In this document: one piece after another, positions 37,028 through 48,974 of the stretch
Layout: the number at the start of each line of letters is the position of its first letter
Numbering within the stretch: the first letter of the stretch is position 1
DNA from: Arsukibacterium sp.
GTDB lineage: Bacteria; Pseudomonadota; Gammaproteobacteria; Enterobacterales; Alteromonadaceae
Reading direction: 5' to 3'
Assembly: GCF_018402695.1 (NCBI RefSeq)
Contig: NZ_JAGYIM010000008.1
Location: 124,001-188,000, forward strand
DNA: 64,000 nucleotides
Program-made: the position numbers and the translations under genes
The notes under the pieces: model-generated
The model's input: the letters and a program-made list of their open reading frames with translations, nothing else
Told to the model about the DNA's origin: nothing
The model's database searches: none

Positions 37028-37383
37028 TGCAAAACATCGCTATTATTCAGCGGCAAAGTCCTTTTAACAGCGGCGACGGACGTGAAGCGCTCGACTTAAT
37101 TCTGGCACTTGCTGCCGTTGAGCATCAGCTTACCGTTATTTTCTGTGGCGATGCGGTATATCAGTTACTAACGGTTAATCAAACCAGCGATTTCCCCCTG
37201 AAACGATATCAACAAGGTTTTAAGTTGTTTGGCCTGTACGATATTGAGCAGATCTATGTCTGTCAGCAGTCATTGCAGCAACGTCAGCTGGGCAGCGCTG
37301 ACATTGCTGTAGATGCAAAACAAGTAAGCCCTGCGCAGCTGCAACAACTGCTGGCCAGTCAGCAACAGATAGTGTGTATTTAA
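37027..37383 (+). CDS. tusC: Sulfurtransferase complex subunit TusC
   Basis: This 118-residue DsrF-like subunit of the TusBCD hexamer begins MQNIAIIQRQSPFNSGDGREALDLILALA, a TusC hallmark. It overlaps tusD by one base at TGATG and abuts tusB directly, which implies translational coupling. Confidence 0.92.
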   Translation: MQNIAIIQRQSPFNSGDGREALDLILALAAVEHQLTVIFCGDAVYQLLTVNQTSDFPLKRYQQGFKLFGLYDIEQIYVCQQSLQQRQLGSADIAVDAKQVSPAQLQQLLASQQQIVCI

Positions 37384-37650
37384 ATGAAACTGATTAATCT
37401 GACTAACCCTGCTGTTGACCTTACCCAATTAGCGCGGCTGTGCGAACAGGCAGATACAGTGCTGTTAAGACAAGACGCAGTGTATCTTGCGCACCGCAAT
37501 GACATCACCTGGCCTTGTAACAACATCATCGCCCTCGGTACTGATGTCAGAATACGGAATGTCAGCCCCATTGCCGCTATTGGCGTGATCAGCGCAGCAG
37601 AGTGGGTTGAACTAACTGTGACAGCAACACAGGTTTTATTATGGCGTTGA
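37384..37650 (+). CDS. tusB: Sulfurtransferase complex subunit TusB
   Basis: This 88-residue DsrH-like subunit is recognised by the pattern CEQADTVLLRQDAVYLAH near the centre and by its place between tusC and tusE. It starts on the base after the tusC stop and overlaps tusE by 10 bases. Confidence 0.88.
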   Translation: MKLINLTNPAVDLTQLARLCEQADTVLLRQDAVYLAHRNDITWPCNNIIALGTDVRIRNVSPIAAIGVISAAEWVELTVTATQVLLWR

Positions 37651-37982
37651 ACTCGATTACAGTTGCAGGACAACAACTGGCGCTGGATAAACACGGCTAC
37701 CTGGCCGATCTCAGCCTGTGGCAACCGGAAGTGGCTGAACGCTTTGCTGAGTTGGAGCAGCTAATCTTAACTGAAGCTCATTGGGAAGTGATTCAATTTG
37801 TCCGGAATTTTTATCAGGAATTTGGTACGTCACCTGCAATCAGGGTTTTAGTTAAAGCAATGGCTCAGCAACTTGGCCCCGATAAAGGCAACAGCAAGTA
37901 TTTATTTATGTTATTTCCGCAAGGGCCTGCTAAACAAGCCACCCGGTTGGCCGGCTTACCAAAACCCGCCCGCTGCCTGTAA
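37641..37982 (+). CDS. tusE: Sulfur relay protein TusE (DsrC-like)
   Basis: This 113-residue DsrC/TusE protein passes sulfur to MnmA. Family segments are GYLADLSLWQPEVAERFAE, HWEVIQFVRNFYQEFGTSPAIRVLVKAM, and the C-terminal GLPKPARCL with the catalytic penultimate cysteine. In E. coli tusE is next to yccA and separate from tusBCD; here all four are together. Confidence 0.93.
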   Translation: MALNSITVAGQQLALDKHGYLADLSLWQPEVAERFAELEQLILTEAHWEVIQFVRNFYQEFGTSPAIRVLVKAMAQQLGPDKGNSKYLFMLFPQGPAKQATRLAGLPKPARCL

Positions 37983-38036
37983 CTTCCGCGCTCAGACACT
38001 GCTGCAGCAGTTAGCTGCAACAGTGCGGCTAAATAC

Positions 38037-39428
<1,392 letters not shown>

Positions 39429-39439
39429 TTAAATAAAGG

Positions 39440-40792
39440 TTATTCTTTATAGCGTTGCTGCTGACTTTGCGAATCAAGCTGACGCAAATAACGCAGTTTT
39501 TCGGCCAGCTGTTTCTCCATGCCGCGCTCAGACGGCTGATAAAACTGTTTATCAGCTAATTCTGGCGGCAGGTAGCACTCGCCGGCGGCATAAGCACCGG
39601 GTTCATTATGGGCATAACGGTAGCTTTCGCCATGGCCAAGCTGCTTCTGCAGTTTACTGGGTGCATTGCGCAGGTGCAGCGGTACCGGGTAGTCTGGCAG
39701 CTCTTCTGCCAGCTTCCGCATCTGATTAAATGCGGTATAGACCGCGTTGCTTTTCGGTGCCAGCGCCAGATAAACCGCTGCCTGCGCTATTGCCCGCTCG
39801 CCTTCTGCCGGGCCCACCCGGCTAAAGGTATCCCAGGCATTTAGCGCCAGCGTTAATGCTCTTGGGTCGGCATTACCAATATCCTCACTGGCAATAGCCA
39901 ACAGGCGCCTTGCAACATACAGCGGGTCACCGCCGCCCGCTAAGATGCGGCAATACCAGTATAACGCTGCATCAGGATCAGACCCCCGCACCGACTTATG
40001 AAAAGCGGATATCAGGTCGTAGAACATATCCCCCTGATTATCAAAACCGGGCAATTGGCGTGGCACAATCTGCTTAATAAGTGAGGCAGTAATTTGCGAA
40101 CCGGAGGCGTTGGCCGGGTCAGCCAGACAGAGTTCAGCCGACTGCTCGAGAATATTCAGTAGTTTACGGGCGTCGCCATTTGCCAGTTGCAGCAATAACT
40201 GTTCAGCGTCAGTATCTATGCTTAGTTGTAGCGCGCCAAGACCAAGTTTCTGATCAGTCAACGCGCGCCGCATTACCTGATGTAAGTCAGCATCGGTCAG
40301 GGCTTTCAGGACACAAACCCTGGCCCGCGATAAAATAGCATTATTGAGCGCAAACGCCGGGTTTTCGGTGGTGGCACCGATAAAAATAATGGTGCCATCT
40401 TCAATGTAGGGTAAAAAGGCATCCTGCTGCGCTTTATTAAAGCGATGTACTTCATCGACGAACAGTAAAGTACGCTGCTGATATTGCAGTTGGCGTTGCT
40501 GGGCGTCAGTAATCGCCTGACGGATATCCTTGACACCACTGGTCACCGCTGACAGCTTCTGTATCTTAGCATCCGCATGGCTGGCAATCAGCTCTGCCAG
40601 GGTCGTTTTGCCGGTGCCAGGTGGCCCCCACAAAATCAGCGAGAACACCTTACCGGCCATTATTGCCTGATACAACGGTGTGCCAGGGCCAATTAAATGC
40701 TGCTGACCGACATAATCACTTAATGTGACGGGCCGCAGCCGGGCGGCCAATGGCCTGATATCATCACTGAAGTCCAACGATAAACTAGTCAT
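39440..40792 (-). CDS. rarA: Replication-associated recombination protein RarA (MgsA)
   Basis: This 450-residue AAA+ ATPase, related to clamp loaders, acts at stalled forks. Walker A is [12 protein letters not shown], Walker B is [20 protein letters not shown], sensor 1 is [10 protein letters not shown], and the C-terminal tetramerisation domain carries [21 protein letters not shown]. It follows lolA by 5 bases. Confidence 0.95.
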   Translation of the reverse strand: MTSLSLDFSDDIRPLAARLRPVTLSDYVGQQHLIGPGTPLYQAIMAGKVFSLILWGPPGTGKTTLAELIASHADAKIQKLSAVTSGVKDIRQAITDAQQRQLQYQQRTLLFVDEVHRFNKAQQDAFLPYIEDGTIIFIGATTENPAFALNNAILSRARVCVLKALTDADLHQVMRRALTDQKLGLGALQLSIDTDAEQLLLQLANGDARKLLNILEQSAELCLADPANASGSQITASLIKQIVPRQLPGFDNQGDMFYDLISAFHKSVRGSDPDAALYWYCRILAGGGDPLYVARRLLAIASEDIGNADPRALTLALNAWDTFSRVGPAEGERAIAQAAVYLALAPKSNAVYTAFNQMRKLAEELPDYPVPLHLRNAPSKLQKQLGHGESYRYAHNEPGAYAAGECYLPPELADKQFYQPSERGMEKQLAEKLRYLRQLDSQSQQQRYKE

Positions 40793-40797
40793 GGCGG

Positions 40798-41469
40798 CTA
40801 TTGCTGACGCTGATCATCAATATCAACGCCGTCCGGCACCGTAAACTGAAATTGTTTGTCGTCTATCTGCGGATTTAAGCGGGCATCGCTAAACCGGAAC
40901 ACACTTTGTTGCTGGTTAATATCAATAACCGTCATCTCACTGATGCCATGCTCATCAAATGCCAGCATCAGTTGCTGCACCGGGTTATTGCTATCCAGCG
41001 GATGAATAATAAACATCTCTTGCTGGGCAATGACCTGATACTGCTGCCATAATTCAGGATCAGTTGTGGTAAGCAATGCGAATGCAGTTTGCCCTACCTG
41101 TGCTTTCGCATCATAAATACTGACCTGCTCCAGCAGTTCATTATAAAACCACAGGTTTTCACCATCGCTCACTAACAATACCGGCTCCGGCTCTTCCCCT
41201 TCAAACCTGAACTGGGCAATTTTTTTCAGCAGTAATCTGCCCTGGCCCTGTTGCAACAGCTGTTGCTGATCATCAAACACCTGTTGCTGAAAGCGAGCTG
41301 AAAAACTGTCAATTTTAGCCAGTTCAGCCAGCAATTCAGCACTACCATCAGGCGCGCTCAACCGTTGTTGCTGCACCGGTTTTAAATGCGGGGCAAAATC
41401 AACAGCAGGTGCTTGTTGCGCCAGACTGAGACTACTGAACAATAATGCAACTAACGCCAGTTTTTTCAT
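40798..41469 (-). CDS. lolA: Outer membrane lipoprotein carrier protein LolA
   Basis: This 223-residue periplasmic chaperone ferries lipoproteins from LolCDE to LolB. It has a signal peptide ([17 protein letters not shown]). The LolA domain starts [37 protein letters not shown] and includes [30 protein letters not shown]. It starts on the base after the ftsK stop. Confidence 0.93.
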   Translation of the reverse strand: MKKLALVALLFSSLSLAQQAPAVDFAPHLKPVQQQRLSAPDGSAELLAELAKIDSFSARFQQQVFDDQQQLLQQGQGRLLLKKIAQFRFEGEEPEPVLLVSDGENLWFYNELLEQVSIYDAKAQVGQTAFALLTTTDPELWQQYQVIAQQEMFIIHPLDSNNPVQQLMLAFDEHGISEMTVIDINQQQSVFRFSDARLNPQIDDKQFQFTVPDGVDIDDQRQQ

Positions 41470-43941
41470 TTAGTACCCTTTAGGTTGTGCCGGCACCATG
41501 ACCTCACGGTTGCCGTTATGGCCAGGACCACTGACCACCCCACTCATTTCCATTTGTTCTACCAGCCTTGCTGCCCGGTTATAACCAATCCGGAATTTAC
41601 GCTGCACACCGGAAACCGACGCCCGGCGACTTTCAATAACATGGGCAACAGCCTGATCATACAGTGGGTCGGCCTCACCATCATCTCCCTCCAGTGTCTC
41701 ACCGGGGAGCAAACTCTCTTCACTGGTTTCACCACTTAAAATTTCTGAAATATAATTCGGTTTACCACGTTTTTTCCAGTCGGCAACAACCGCATGCACT
41801 TCATGGTCATCAACAAAAGCACCGTGCACCCGGTTCGGCACTCCTGAGCCCGGCGGCAGGTATAACATGTCGCCCTGCCCCAGCAAACTTTCAGCGCCTT
41901 GCTGATCGAGAATGGTTCTCGAATCAATTTTTGATGACACCTGAAACGCAATCCGGGTTGGGATATTGGCTTTAATTAAGCCGGTAATCACATCTACCGA
42001 AGGCCGCTGCGTAGCCAGTATTAAGTGAATTCCTGCCGCCCGGGCTTTTTGAGCAATCCGGGCAATCAACTCTTCCACCTTTTTACCAACAATCATCATC
42101 ATGTCGGCAAATTCATCAATGACTACGACTATTGCCGGGAGTTTTTCCAACAGGGGGACTTCGGTGCGCATATCATCTGATGGCTTCCATAGCGGGTCTT
42201 TTAACGGTTCACCCGCGGCTATCGCCTCTTTCACTTTAAGGTTGTAGCCTTTCAGATTGCGCACACCCAATGCCGACATCAGCTTATAACGCCGCTCCAT
42301 TTCACCTACGCACCAGCGCAGGCCATTAGCGGCATCTTTCATATCGGTAACCACTTCCGTTAATAAATGCGGTATACCTTCGTAAATTGATAGCTCGAGC
42401 ATTTTCGGGTCAATCATCAGAAACCGTACATCATCCGGGGTCGACTTATACAGTAAGCTACAGATCATAACATTAACGCCAACTGACTTACCGGAGCCTG
42501 TGGTACCGGCAACCAGTAAATGCGGCATTTTGGCTAAGTCAGCCACCACGGATTTCCCGGCGATATCTTTTCCCAGCACCATAGTTAATGCCGATTTTGA
42601 GTCGGTAAAAATCTCATCGCCAATCACCTCAGACAGCCGGACAATTTCCCGATGCTGATTAGGCAGCTCCAGGCCGATAAAGGACTTGCCCGGAATAACT
42701 TCTACTACCCGAACACTGATGGCCGATAAAGAGCGCGCTAAATCTTTAGCCAGGCCGGTAATTTTACTCACTTTTACCCCAGGGGCTAAATCCAGTTCAA
42801 AACGGGTAACCACCGGGCCAGGGTGCACGCCGACAACCCGGGCCTCGACATTGAAATCAAGCAACTTGGCTTCAACCAATCTTGACACCCGTTCTAAGTC
42901 GGCAGGATCAATTGGATTCTGCGCTTTATCCGGGCGGTCCAGCAATGCCAGTGATGGCAGCTCTTCCAATGTGTGCTGAACTTCCTCAGTATCATCCGTA
43001 TCGTCTTCTTCGTCCGGGAACTGCATTAGCGGGTCTAACTGCTCCTGCGGCTCAAGCTGAGCCAGGGTTTTAGACACATGCTCGCGATTCAATGGCTCAT
43101 CAACGGCACTAAACGACAGCTGTTCGTCAGCAAGTTGATCCATACTGTAATAGGATTTTGCTTCGGTTTGCGGATTCAGTGGTTTAATGGGCAGCGGTTC
43201 AGTAATTTTTGGCTCGTTAAATAATGCCGGTTCAGCACGCTGTTTTGTCAGGCGCTGCTGAGGCTGATTTAATGCCAGTGGTTCAGGGTCGTGTTGTTTG
43301 TCATCATCCTCAGGTGGTGCACTGCCAAAACGCTCGCTTAACCAGCCAGGAAGTGCAGCCAGCCATTGACCTGCCCGAAAGCAGGCGACGCCGAGATAGT
43401 CGGCAACAGTAAGCCATGAGATACCGGTCATCAGGGTAAGGCCGGTTGCAAAACCCGCCAGAAGCAGCAAGCTGGTACCGATAAAATTAAAGGACGGTAG
43501 CAAAACGCTCGTTGTGACATCCCCTACTGCCCCACCGGACGAAAAATAATAAATATCATTAAAATTCATGCTGCTGATGGCCGTAGCACTAACCAGGGTT
43601 AACAGCAGGCCAATCAGCCGCAGTCCCAGAATAAGATAATCCAGTGCAAACACATCGTGGTAGCGTTTAAACAATAAATAGCCAAATACCGCTATCAGAA
43701 ATGGCACCAAATACGCCACCCAGCCAAAACTGAATAGCAGCATATCTGCCACCCGCGCGCCAATCGGACCCGCATAATTGTTGACGCTGGTTTGATAGCC
43801 GGTTTGTGACCAGCTTGGATCGGCCGGGTCAAACGAAAACAACGCCAGCAATAAAAACAAAGCCAGCGCCCAGAACAGGATCAATCCCACTTCGAGCAAG
43901 CGTTGCACGCCATTTAACGGAAATAATTGTTTGCTTTGCAA
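41470..43941 (-). CDS. ftsK: DNA translocase FtsK
   Basis: This 823-residue septal DNA pump helps chromosome dimer resolution and division. Four membrane segments (about 15-190) anchor it. A Gln/Pro/Glu-rich linker (about 200-330) is much shorter than in E. coli FtsK (1329 residues). The motor has Walker [13 protein letters not shown] and Walker [14 protein letters not shown]. The C-terminal gamma winged helix ([28 protein letters not shown]) recognises KOPS sites and activates XerD. It is upstream of lolA and downstream of lrp. Confidence 0.95.
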   Translation of the reverse strand: MQSKQLFPLNGVQRLLEVGLILFWALALFLLLALFSFDPADPSWSQTGYQTSVNNYAGPIGARVADMLLFSFGWVAYLVPFLIAVFGYLLFKRYHDVFALDYLILGLRLIGLLLTLVSATAISSMNFNDIYYFSSGGAVGDVTTSVLLPSFNFIGTSLLLLAGFATGLTLMTGISWLTVADYLGVACFRAGQWLAALPGWLSERFGSAPPEDDDKQHDPEPLALNQPQQRLTKQRAEPALFNEPKITEPLPIKPLNPQTEAKSYYSMDQLADEQLSFSAVDEPLNREHVSKTLAQLEPQEQLDPLMQFPDEEDDTDDTEEVQHTLEELPSLALLDRPDKAQNPIDPADLERVSRLVEAKLLDFNVEARVVGVHPGPVVTRFELDLAPGVKVSKITGLAKDLARSLSAISVRVVEVIPGKSFIGLELPNQHREIVRLSEVIGDEIFTDSKSALTMVLGKDIAGKSVVADLAKMPHLLVAGTTGSGKSVGVNVMICSLLYKSTPDDVRFLMIDPKMLELSIYEGIPHLLTEVVTDMKDAANGLRWCVGEMERRYKLMSALGVRNLKGYNLKVKEAIAAGEPLKDPLWKPSDDMRTEVPLLEKLPAIVVVIDEFADMMMIVGKKVEELIARIAQKARAAGIHLILATQRPSVDVITGLIKANIPTRIAFQVSSKIDSRTILDQQGAESLLGQGDMLYLPPGSGVPNRVHGAFVDDHEVHAVVADWKKRGKPNYISEILSGETSEESLLPGETLEGDDGEADPLYDQAVAHVIESRRASVSGVQRKFRIGYNRAARLVEQMEMSGVVSGPGHNGNREVMVPAQPKGY

Positions 43942-44107
43942 ATGATGGGCCTCATTATTTTTATTCTGTCTGCGCAGACCTTACTACCATACCAGAGCCA
44001 GCTAAAAAGTGCATCAACCCCTTTGCACAGAGCGCTTGCAGCAGGGCTATACCCTGACAGCCATTAACCTAATACAACGAAGATTAACCGTAGCTTTACC
44101 CGTTTGG

Positions 44108-44596
44108 TTACAGGGACATTGCCACAAAACTGCTTTGTTTAACCTCTTCCATTACCACGTACGTCCGGCTTTCCCGCACACTGGGCAATCTGAGCAGGGT
44201 TTCTCCCAATAGTTCACGATAGGCCGCCATGTTGGCAACCCGGGTTTTCAGCAGAAAATCAAAACTCCCTGAGACCAGATGGCACTCCTGAATTTCAGCG
44301 AGCTTTTGCACCGCTTTACTGAATTCGTCAAAGTCTTCCGGTGACGTTTTGCTTAAGGTAATTTCAACAAATACCAGCAGCGCCGCGCCCACTTTATGTG
44401 GGTCTACCAGAGCGGTATAGCCTATAATATAACCTTCGGCTTCCAGCTTGCGTACCCGTTCCAGACAGGGTGTCGGACTTAACCCCACTCGCCTGGCTAA
44501 TTCGACGTTGGCCAGACGGCCGTCGTGTTGCAGTTCAGTCAGTATTTTACGATCAATCCGGTCTAACTTCTTGATACTCTTACTTAAAGAATACAT
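44108..44596 (-). CDS. lrp: Leucine-responsive regulatory protein Lrp
   Basis: This 162-residue global regulator has an N-terminal helix-turn-helix (LDRIDRKILTELQHDGRLANVELARRVGLSPTPCLERVRKLE) and a C-terminal RAM domain (VFVEITLSKTSPEDFDEF, HLVSGSFDFLLKTRV, SRTYVVMEEVKQS), all close to E. coli Lrp. The ATG at 44596 gives the family length; a GTG five codons upstream is possible. It is divergent from ald. That arrangement suggests it controls alanine dehydrogenase, as Lrp-type regulators often do. Confidence 0.93.
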   Translation of the reverse strand: MYSLSKSIKKLDRIDRKILTELQHDGRLANVELARRVGLSPTPCLERVRKLEAEGYIIGYTALVDPHKVGAALLVFVEITLSKTSPEDFDEFSKAVQKLAEIQECHLVSGSFDFLLKTRVANMAAYRELLGETLLRLPSVRESRTYVVMEEVKQSSFVAMSL

Positions 44597-44731
44597 AGCA
44601 GTGAAAACCACCTATTTTAAAATTTAAACAGGATTTTGCACCAAGCCAGCACATCAAAACAAGCATTAATTCTGTATTTTACGCTGTATACTGCGCACAA
44701 ATTTTATCTCTTACCTATAGGGCGGAACAAT

Positions 44732-45853
44732 ATGATCATCGGTATCCCAAAAGAAATTAAAAATCACGAGTACCGTGTCGGTATGACACCAGCCAGCGTC
44801 CGCGAGCTGATTGGCCATGGCCACAGTGTTTATGTTGAGCATAATGCGGGTATCGGCATAGGTTTTACTGACGAAGATTACACCGACACCGGTGCAGTGG
44901 TGTTAGCTACCGCAGCAGAAGTTTTCGCTAAGGCGGAAATGATTGTTAAAGTTAAAGAGCCACAAGCTGTTGAGCGCGCCATGTTGCGTGAAGGCCAAAT
45001 CCTGTTTACCTACCTGCACCTGGCACCTGACTTACCACAGACTGAAGACTTAATTAAATCTAAAGCAGTGTGTATTGCTTATGAAACAGTAACCGATAAT
45101 AAAGGTGGTTTACCGCTACTGGCGCCCATGTCTGAAGTTGCTGGCCGGATGTCAATTCAGGCTGGTGCCCGGGCGCTGGAAAAATCTTGTGGCGGGCGCG
45201 GTGTCTTGTTAGGTGGAGTACCCGGCGTAGCGCCGGCAAAAGTTGTAGTTATCGGCGGTGGCATGGTAGGTACCAATGCCGCACAAATGGCGGTAGGCCT
45301 GGGTGCCGATGTATCAGTTTTAGATCGCAATGTCGATGTACTGCGGCGGATTAATGCGCAGTTTAATGGCGCGGTAAAAGCAATTTATTCGACTGCTGCC
45401 GCATTAGAGCAAGAAGTGCTGGCAGCCGACTTAGTGATTGGTGGTGTGTTGGTACCAGGTGCTGCTGCGCCGAAGTTAATTACTGCAGAGCATATTAAAC
45501 GGATGAAACCAGGTTCGGCCATTGTTGATGTAGCGATTGACCAGGGCGGCTGTGTAGAGACGTCCAGAGCGACCACCCATGCCGATCCCACTTATATCGT
45601 GGACGATGTAGTGCACTACTGTGTGGCAAACATGCCAGGCGCTGTACCACGTACGTCAACCTTCGCACTGAATAACGCCACCCTGCCTTTTATCATCCGT
45701 CTGGCGAATAAAGGTTATAAACAGGCGTTAACTGACGATAAACACTTACTGGCCGGCCTGAATGTATATCATGGCCAGGTGACGAACCAAAGTGTGGCTG
45801 AAGCACTGGGTTTTGCTTACGTTGCTCCTGAGCAGGCAATTGGCAATAAATAG
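44732..45853 (+). CDS. ald: Alanine dehydrogenase
   Basis: This 373-residue NAD-dependent enzyme interconverts L-alanine and pyruvate. It starts [23 protein letters not shown], with the catalytic-region segments MIVKVKEPQ and [10 protein letters not shown]. The NAD-binding motif is [22 protein letters not shown] and the late segment is [19 protein letters not shown]. The ATG at 44732 has AGGGCGGA upstream. It is divergent from lrp and ends at a strong terminator. Confidence 0.95.
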   Translation: MIIGIPKEIKNHEYRVGMTPASVRELIGHGHSVYVEHNAGIGIGFTDEDYTDTGAVVLATAAEVFAKAEMIVKVKEPQAVERAMLREGQILFTYLHLAPDLPQTEDLIKSKAVCIAYETVTDNKGGLPLLAPMSEVAGRMSIQAGARALEKSCGGRGVLLGGVPGVAPAKVVVIGGGMVGTNAAQMAVGLGADVSVLDRNVDVLRRINAQFNGAVKAIYSTAAALEQEVLAADLVIGGVLVPGAAAPKLITAEHIKRMKPGSAIVDVAIDQGGCVETSRATTHADPTYIVDDVVHYCVANMPGAVPRTSTFALNNATLPFIIRLANKGYKQALTDDKHLLAGLNVYHGQVTNQSVAEALGFAYVAPEQAIGNK

Positions 45854-45879
45854 CCTGACTGAATCACGCTAACGTCAAT

Positions 45880-45906
45880 AAAAAACCGGCTACAAGCCGG
45901 TTTTTG
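45880..45906 (+). terminator. Intrinsic terminator of ald
   Basis: AAAAACCGGC-TACAA-GCCGGTTTTTG is a strong GC stem with a T-run. Confidence 0.9.
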
Positions 45907-45923
45907 CTATTTTCTTTAATTAA

Positions 45924-46155
45924 TTTCAATAAATCAATAATAAAGCTATACATTCTGCCCAGACCTGTTAAAGTGACTCCCGGCCTGTAAAGCAGACCTA
46001 TGTAACAACATGTTTTTGAAAACTTCGCTACACGCTTCATAGTAAGTCATGTCCCTGAAGATTCACGCACGTTTGCCCGCATAAGTAAATTTAACAGTCA
46101 GGCTAACAGCGCATTAAGCGTAATTTAGTTTCATTAAAATTTTTAGGAGTCATTC
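45924..46155 (+). promoter_or_regulatory. Promoter and long 5' leader of cold-shock gene 1
   Basis: TTTCAA (45924-45929), a 17-base spacer and TATACA (45947-45952) make a sigma70-type promoter. This gives a leader of roughly 195 bases. Most of the leader (about 45994-46130) is repeated upstream of the second cold-shock gene with few changes. It includes the shared block AGACCTATGTAACAACATG and the following 70 or so bases. Long conserved leaders of this sort in cspA-type genes act as temperature-responsive mRNA structures. TTAGGAG precedes the ATG. Confidence 0.7.
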
Positions 46156-46365
46156 ATGGCTAAAGTAACTGGTGTAGTAAAGTGGTTCAACGCAGATAAA
46201 GGTTTCGGTTTCATTACTCAGGATAACGGCGGCGCTGACGCGTTCGTTCACTTCCGTGCAATCATGACTGAAGGTTACAAAACCTTAGACGAAGGTCAAC
46301 GCGTAACGTTCGAAATCGAACAAGGCCAGAAAGGCCCTCAAGCTGCTAACGTTACTGTTCTTTAA
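46156..46365 (+). CDS. Cold-shock protein (CspA family), copy 1
   Basis: This 69-residue single cold-shock domain binds single-stranded RNA and DNA through RNP1 (KGFGFITQ) and RNP2-like (DAFVHF) motifs. It acts as an RNA chaperone or antiterminator. It differs from copy 2 at only a few residues (Met/Gln in the AI-TEGY loop, Asp/Asn in the L-EGQ turn, Thr/Ala before FEIEQ, and the penultimate residue). It has its own promoter, leader and terminator. Confidence 0.95.
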   Translation: MAKVTGVVKWFNADKGFGFITQDNGGADAFVHFRAIMTEGYKTLDEGQRVTFEIEQGQKGPQAANVTVL

Positions 46366-46383
46366 TAGTACAGTTCGTTCAGT

Positions 46384-46415
46384 TTAAAAAGCCGGCTTTT
46401 AGCCGGTTTTTTTAT
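46384..46415 (+). terminator. Intrinsic terminator of cold-shock gene 1
   Basis: AAAAGCCGGC-TTTTA-GCCGGTTTTTTT forms a GC stem with a T-run, 19 bases after the stop. Confidence 0.88.
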
Positions 46416-46447
46416 TTTAGTAATTTTATTGTTTACAGAATAAAAAC

Positions 46448-46652
46448 TATACATTCAATTCAGACCTGATATTATATGTCCCGGCCTGTAGATCAGACCT
46501 ATGTAACAACATGTTTTTGAACACTTCGCTACACGCTTCATAGTAAGTCATGTCCCTGAAGATTCACGCACGTTTGGCCACATAAGTAACAGTCAGGCTA
46601 TTAACGCATTAAGCGTAAATTATTATTTTTTTAAAATTTTTAGGAGTCATTC
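46448..46652 (+). promoter_or_regulatory. Promoter and long 5' leader of cold-shock gene 2
   Basis: A TATACA -10 element (46448-46453) sits in the same place relative to the leader as in copy 1, with a weaker -35 match. The leader from about 46495 to 46620 is nearly the same as that of copy 1. This argues that the RNA, not only the protein, is under selection. Confidence 0.68.
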
Positions 46653-46862
46653 ATGGCTAAAGTAACTGGTGTAGTAAAGTGGTTCAATGCAGATAAAGGT
46701 TTCGGTTTCATTACTCAGGATAATGGCGGCGCTGATGCGTTCGTTCACTTCCGTGCAATTCAGACTGAAGGTTACAAAACCTTAAACGAAGGTCAGCGCG
46801 TAGCTTTCGAAATTGAACAAGGCCAGAAGGGCCCGCAAGCTGCTAACGTAACTCTGCTGTAA
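46653..46862 (+). CDS. Cold-shock protein (CspA family), copy 2
   Basis: This 69-residue paralogue of the preceding gene has identical RNP motifs and several silent differences in codon choice. It has its own terminator. The two probably have overlapping roles; which of them is cold-induced cannot be told from sequence. Confidence 0.95.
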   Translation: MAKVTGVVKWFNADKGFGFITQDNGGADAFVHFRAIQTEGYKTLNEGQRVAFEIEQGQKGPQAANVTLL

Positions 46863-46887
46863 TAGCTAAGCACGTTCAGTTAGAGAA

Positions 46888-46915
46888 AGCGGCCGTTTTA
46901 ACGGCCGTTTTTTAT
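46888..46915 (+). terminator. Intrinsic terminator of cold-shock gene 2
   Basis: GCGGCCGTT-TTA-ACGGCCGTTTTTT is a GC-rich stem with a T-run. Confidence 0.88.
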
Positions 46916-46951
46916 TGTCTGCAAATCAGTAATTCACTCATTTTTGCTAAT

Positions 46952-46979
46952 AAAAACGCCGCAAATTGCGGCGTTCTTT
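46952..46979 (-). terminator. Intrinsic terminator of the GAPDH gene
   Basis: AACGCCGCAA-ATTGCGGCGTT is a nearly perfect stem. On the minus strand it is followed by TTTTTATTAG. It faces the terminator of cold-shock gene 2. Confidence 0.85.
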
Positions 46980-46998
46980 CATCTAAATGTTCGGTTGA

Positions 46999-48453
46999 TT
47001 AGTCTTTAGCAACGGGTAAAGTTGGATATTTGATGCCAGCCATGTCATTCATTACCCGGATCACCTGTGTGCTGTAACCAAACTCGTTATCATACCAAAC
47101 GTAAAGCACACAACGGTCACCGTCAACTATCGTTGCTTGCGAGTCAACCACACCAGCATAACGTGAGCCCACTAAATCTGACGACACAATTTCAGTAGAA
47201 CTGGTGTAATCAATCTGATCCTGCAGCTCTGAAAAAAGAGATGTGCGCTGTAAAAAGGCGTTAAGCTCTTCACGGCTGGTTTCTTTATTCAGGTTTAACG
47301 ACAAAATTGCCATAGAGACGTTCGGCGTAGGTACCCGGATGGCATTGCCGGTAAGTTTACCTTTCAGCTCTGGTAATGCCTTGGCTACTGCACTGGCAGC
47401 GCCGGTAGAGGTAATAACCATATTCAAGGGTGCAGCCCTGCCGCGGCGTTCTGCTTTATGAAAGTTATCAATTAGATTCTGGTCGTTTGTATAAGAATGT
47501 ACCGTTTCAACATGGCCATTCCGAATACCAAATTCATCGTTCAGTGCTTTTAATACCGGAGTAATAGCGTTAGTGGTACAACTTGCTGCTGAGACAAATT
47601 TATGCTCAGGCATAATCATGTGTTGGTTAACACCATACACGATATTCGGCACTTCGCCTTTTGCTGGTGCTGTTAACAGCACCCTGGCCGTACCTTTACT
47701 CTGGAAGTGAATAGCCAGTTCTTTATCGTCTTTCCAGATCCCGGTATTGTCTACCACCAGAGCGTTATTAATACCATAAGCCGTGTAATCAACAAGCTCA
47801 GGTGAGCTGGCGTATATCACTTTAATAAAAGTCCCGTTGGCTTTAATACCCTGATTTTCTTCATCGACGGTAATGCTGCCATTAAAAGGGCCATGGATCG
47901 AGTCACGACGCAACAGACTGGCACGCTTTTCCAAATCGCCTTTTTTGCCGCCGCGCACCACAATTGCCTTTAACCGTAATTTACTGCTTGGACCTGAGCG
48001 CTCCAACATCAGACGAGCCAATAAACGACCAATCCGGCCAAAACCGTACAGCACAACATCAGTCGGTTTAACTTTATCTTCATGATCAAGAATATCACTT
48101 AACTCACGCGCTAAATACTGCTCCAGGTTTAAACCGGCACCTGAGTTTTTAAATAAGAAGCCGTACGCCAACTTACCAATATCGACCCGGCCAGGTGCCA
48201 GGTTCATTTTGCTGATGGCTTCCAGAACCGGGAAGCTTTCGCGCAGCCGAAGCTTTTCGCCTTCAAAGCGTTCCACCGTTTTATGCGCTTTAATAATGTC
48301 GATAGTGGTGGCGTTAACCAGCGGCCGGCCGTAAACCACCACTTCAATTCCTTTGTTACGATATAGCCGGCCAATTATAGGCTGCATATTCTCGGCGTAT
48401 TCCTGGCGTTCCTGCCAGCTTTTCTGGTACTGCTCTGCGTGTGATAGGGTCAT
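46999..48453 (-). CDS. Glyceraldehyde-3-phosphate dehydrogenase, long form
   Basis: This 484-residue protein is about 150 residues longer than classic GAPDH. The NAD-binding motif VVLYGFGRIGRLLARLML begins only near residue 128, after a helical N-terminal extension. The catalytic cysteine lies in SAASCTTNAITPVLKAL, followed by ETVHSYTNDQNLIDNFHKAERRGRAA and the C-terminal YVWYDNEFGYSTQVIRVM. Long forms like this occur in Alteromonadales and may have a gluconeogenic or regulatory role. It is monocistronic with its own terminator. Confidence 0.9.
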   Translation of the reverse strand: MTLSHAEQYQKSWQERQEYAENMQPIIGRLYRNKGIEVVVYGRPLVNATTIDIIKAHKTVERFEGEKLRLRESFPVLEAISKMNLAPGRVDIGKLAYGFLFKNSGAGLNLEQYLARELSDILDHEDKVKPTDVVLYGFGRIGRLLARLMLERSGPSSKLRLKAIVVRGGKKGDLEKRASLLRRDSIHGPFNGSITVDEENQGIKANGTFIKVIYASSPELVDYTAYGINNALVVDNTGIWKDDKELAIHFQSKGTARVLLTAPAKGEVPNIVYGVNQHMIMPEHKFVSAASCTTNAITPVLKALNDEFGIRNGHVETVHSYTNDQNLIDNFHKAERRGRAAPLNMVITSTGAASAVAKALPELKGKLTGNAIRVPTPNVSMAILSLNLNKETSREELNAFLQRTSLFSELQDQIDYTSSTEIVSSDLVGSRYAGVVDSQATIVDGDRCVLYVWYDNEFGYSTQVIRVMNDMAGIKYPTLPVAKD

Positions 48454-48584
48454 GTGTCGGCCTTTTACTTCAAGAAGATGAATTAATCGGAGCCTTGTGC
48501 TGTTTTGTAGGGTACAGCTTATTTATCAAAGGCGGCACATTGTAATAGATATTGAAACCTTACCACAACCACTACAGGTTATTT

Positions 48585-48974
48585 TCAGGTTTTTGTCGCA
48601 TGCTGAAAACGTAAACTTATTGAGTTGACACAATAGCGCTGTCCCGTGGGCGCCGGACCATCGTCAAACACATGGCCCAGATGTGCATCACAGTTACTGC
48701 ATAAAATTTCGGTTCGCTGCATACCATGGCTGGTATCAGTATGGTACTTTACCCTGCCCTCCAGCGCCTGATAAAAACTGGGCCAACCACAACCTGCGTC
48801 AAATTTAGTGTCAGACGCAAACAACACCGCACCACAACAAATGCAGTGATAGGTACCATCTGCAGTGTGATGAAGTAATTTACCGGTAAAAGGATACTCA
48901 GTACCTTTTAGCCGGGTAACCCGATATTGCTCTTCAGTTAAACGTTGTTGCCATTGTTGCTCTGTTAACTTCAT
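48585..48974 (-). CDS. msrB: Peptide methionine (R)-S-oxide reductase MsrB
   Basis: This 129-residue enzyme repairs protein-bound methionine-R-sulfoxide. Two zinc-binding CxxC pairs ([11 protein letters not shown] and [12 protein letters not shown]) and the catalytic cysteine in [11 protein letters not shown] are present. [10 protein letters not shown] is a further signature. Together with msrC at 1.3-1.8 kb, the window covers both protein-bound and free R-sulfoxide. Confidence 0.95.
   Translation of the reverse strand: MKLTEQQWQQRLTEEQYRVTRLKGTEYPFTGKLLHHTADGTYHCICCGAVLFASDTKFDAGCGWPSFYQALEGRVKYHTDTSHGMQRTEILCSNCDAHLGHVFDDGPAPTGQRYCVNSISLRFQHATKT

Larger units (their letters stand above)
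45938..46862 (+). repeat. Tandem duplication of a cold-shock gene unit
   Basis: Two head-to-tail units of about 500 bases each carry promoter, leader and coding sequence (about 45938-46380 and 46438-46880). The leader blocks are offset by 501 bases and the start codons by 497. The terminators differ in sequence, so divergence is greatest outside the leader and coding region. Confidence 0.85.
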
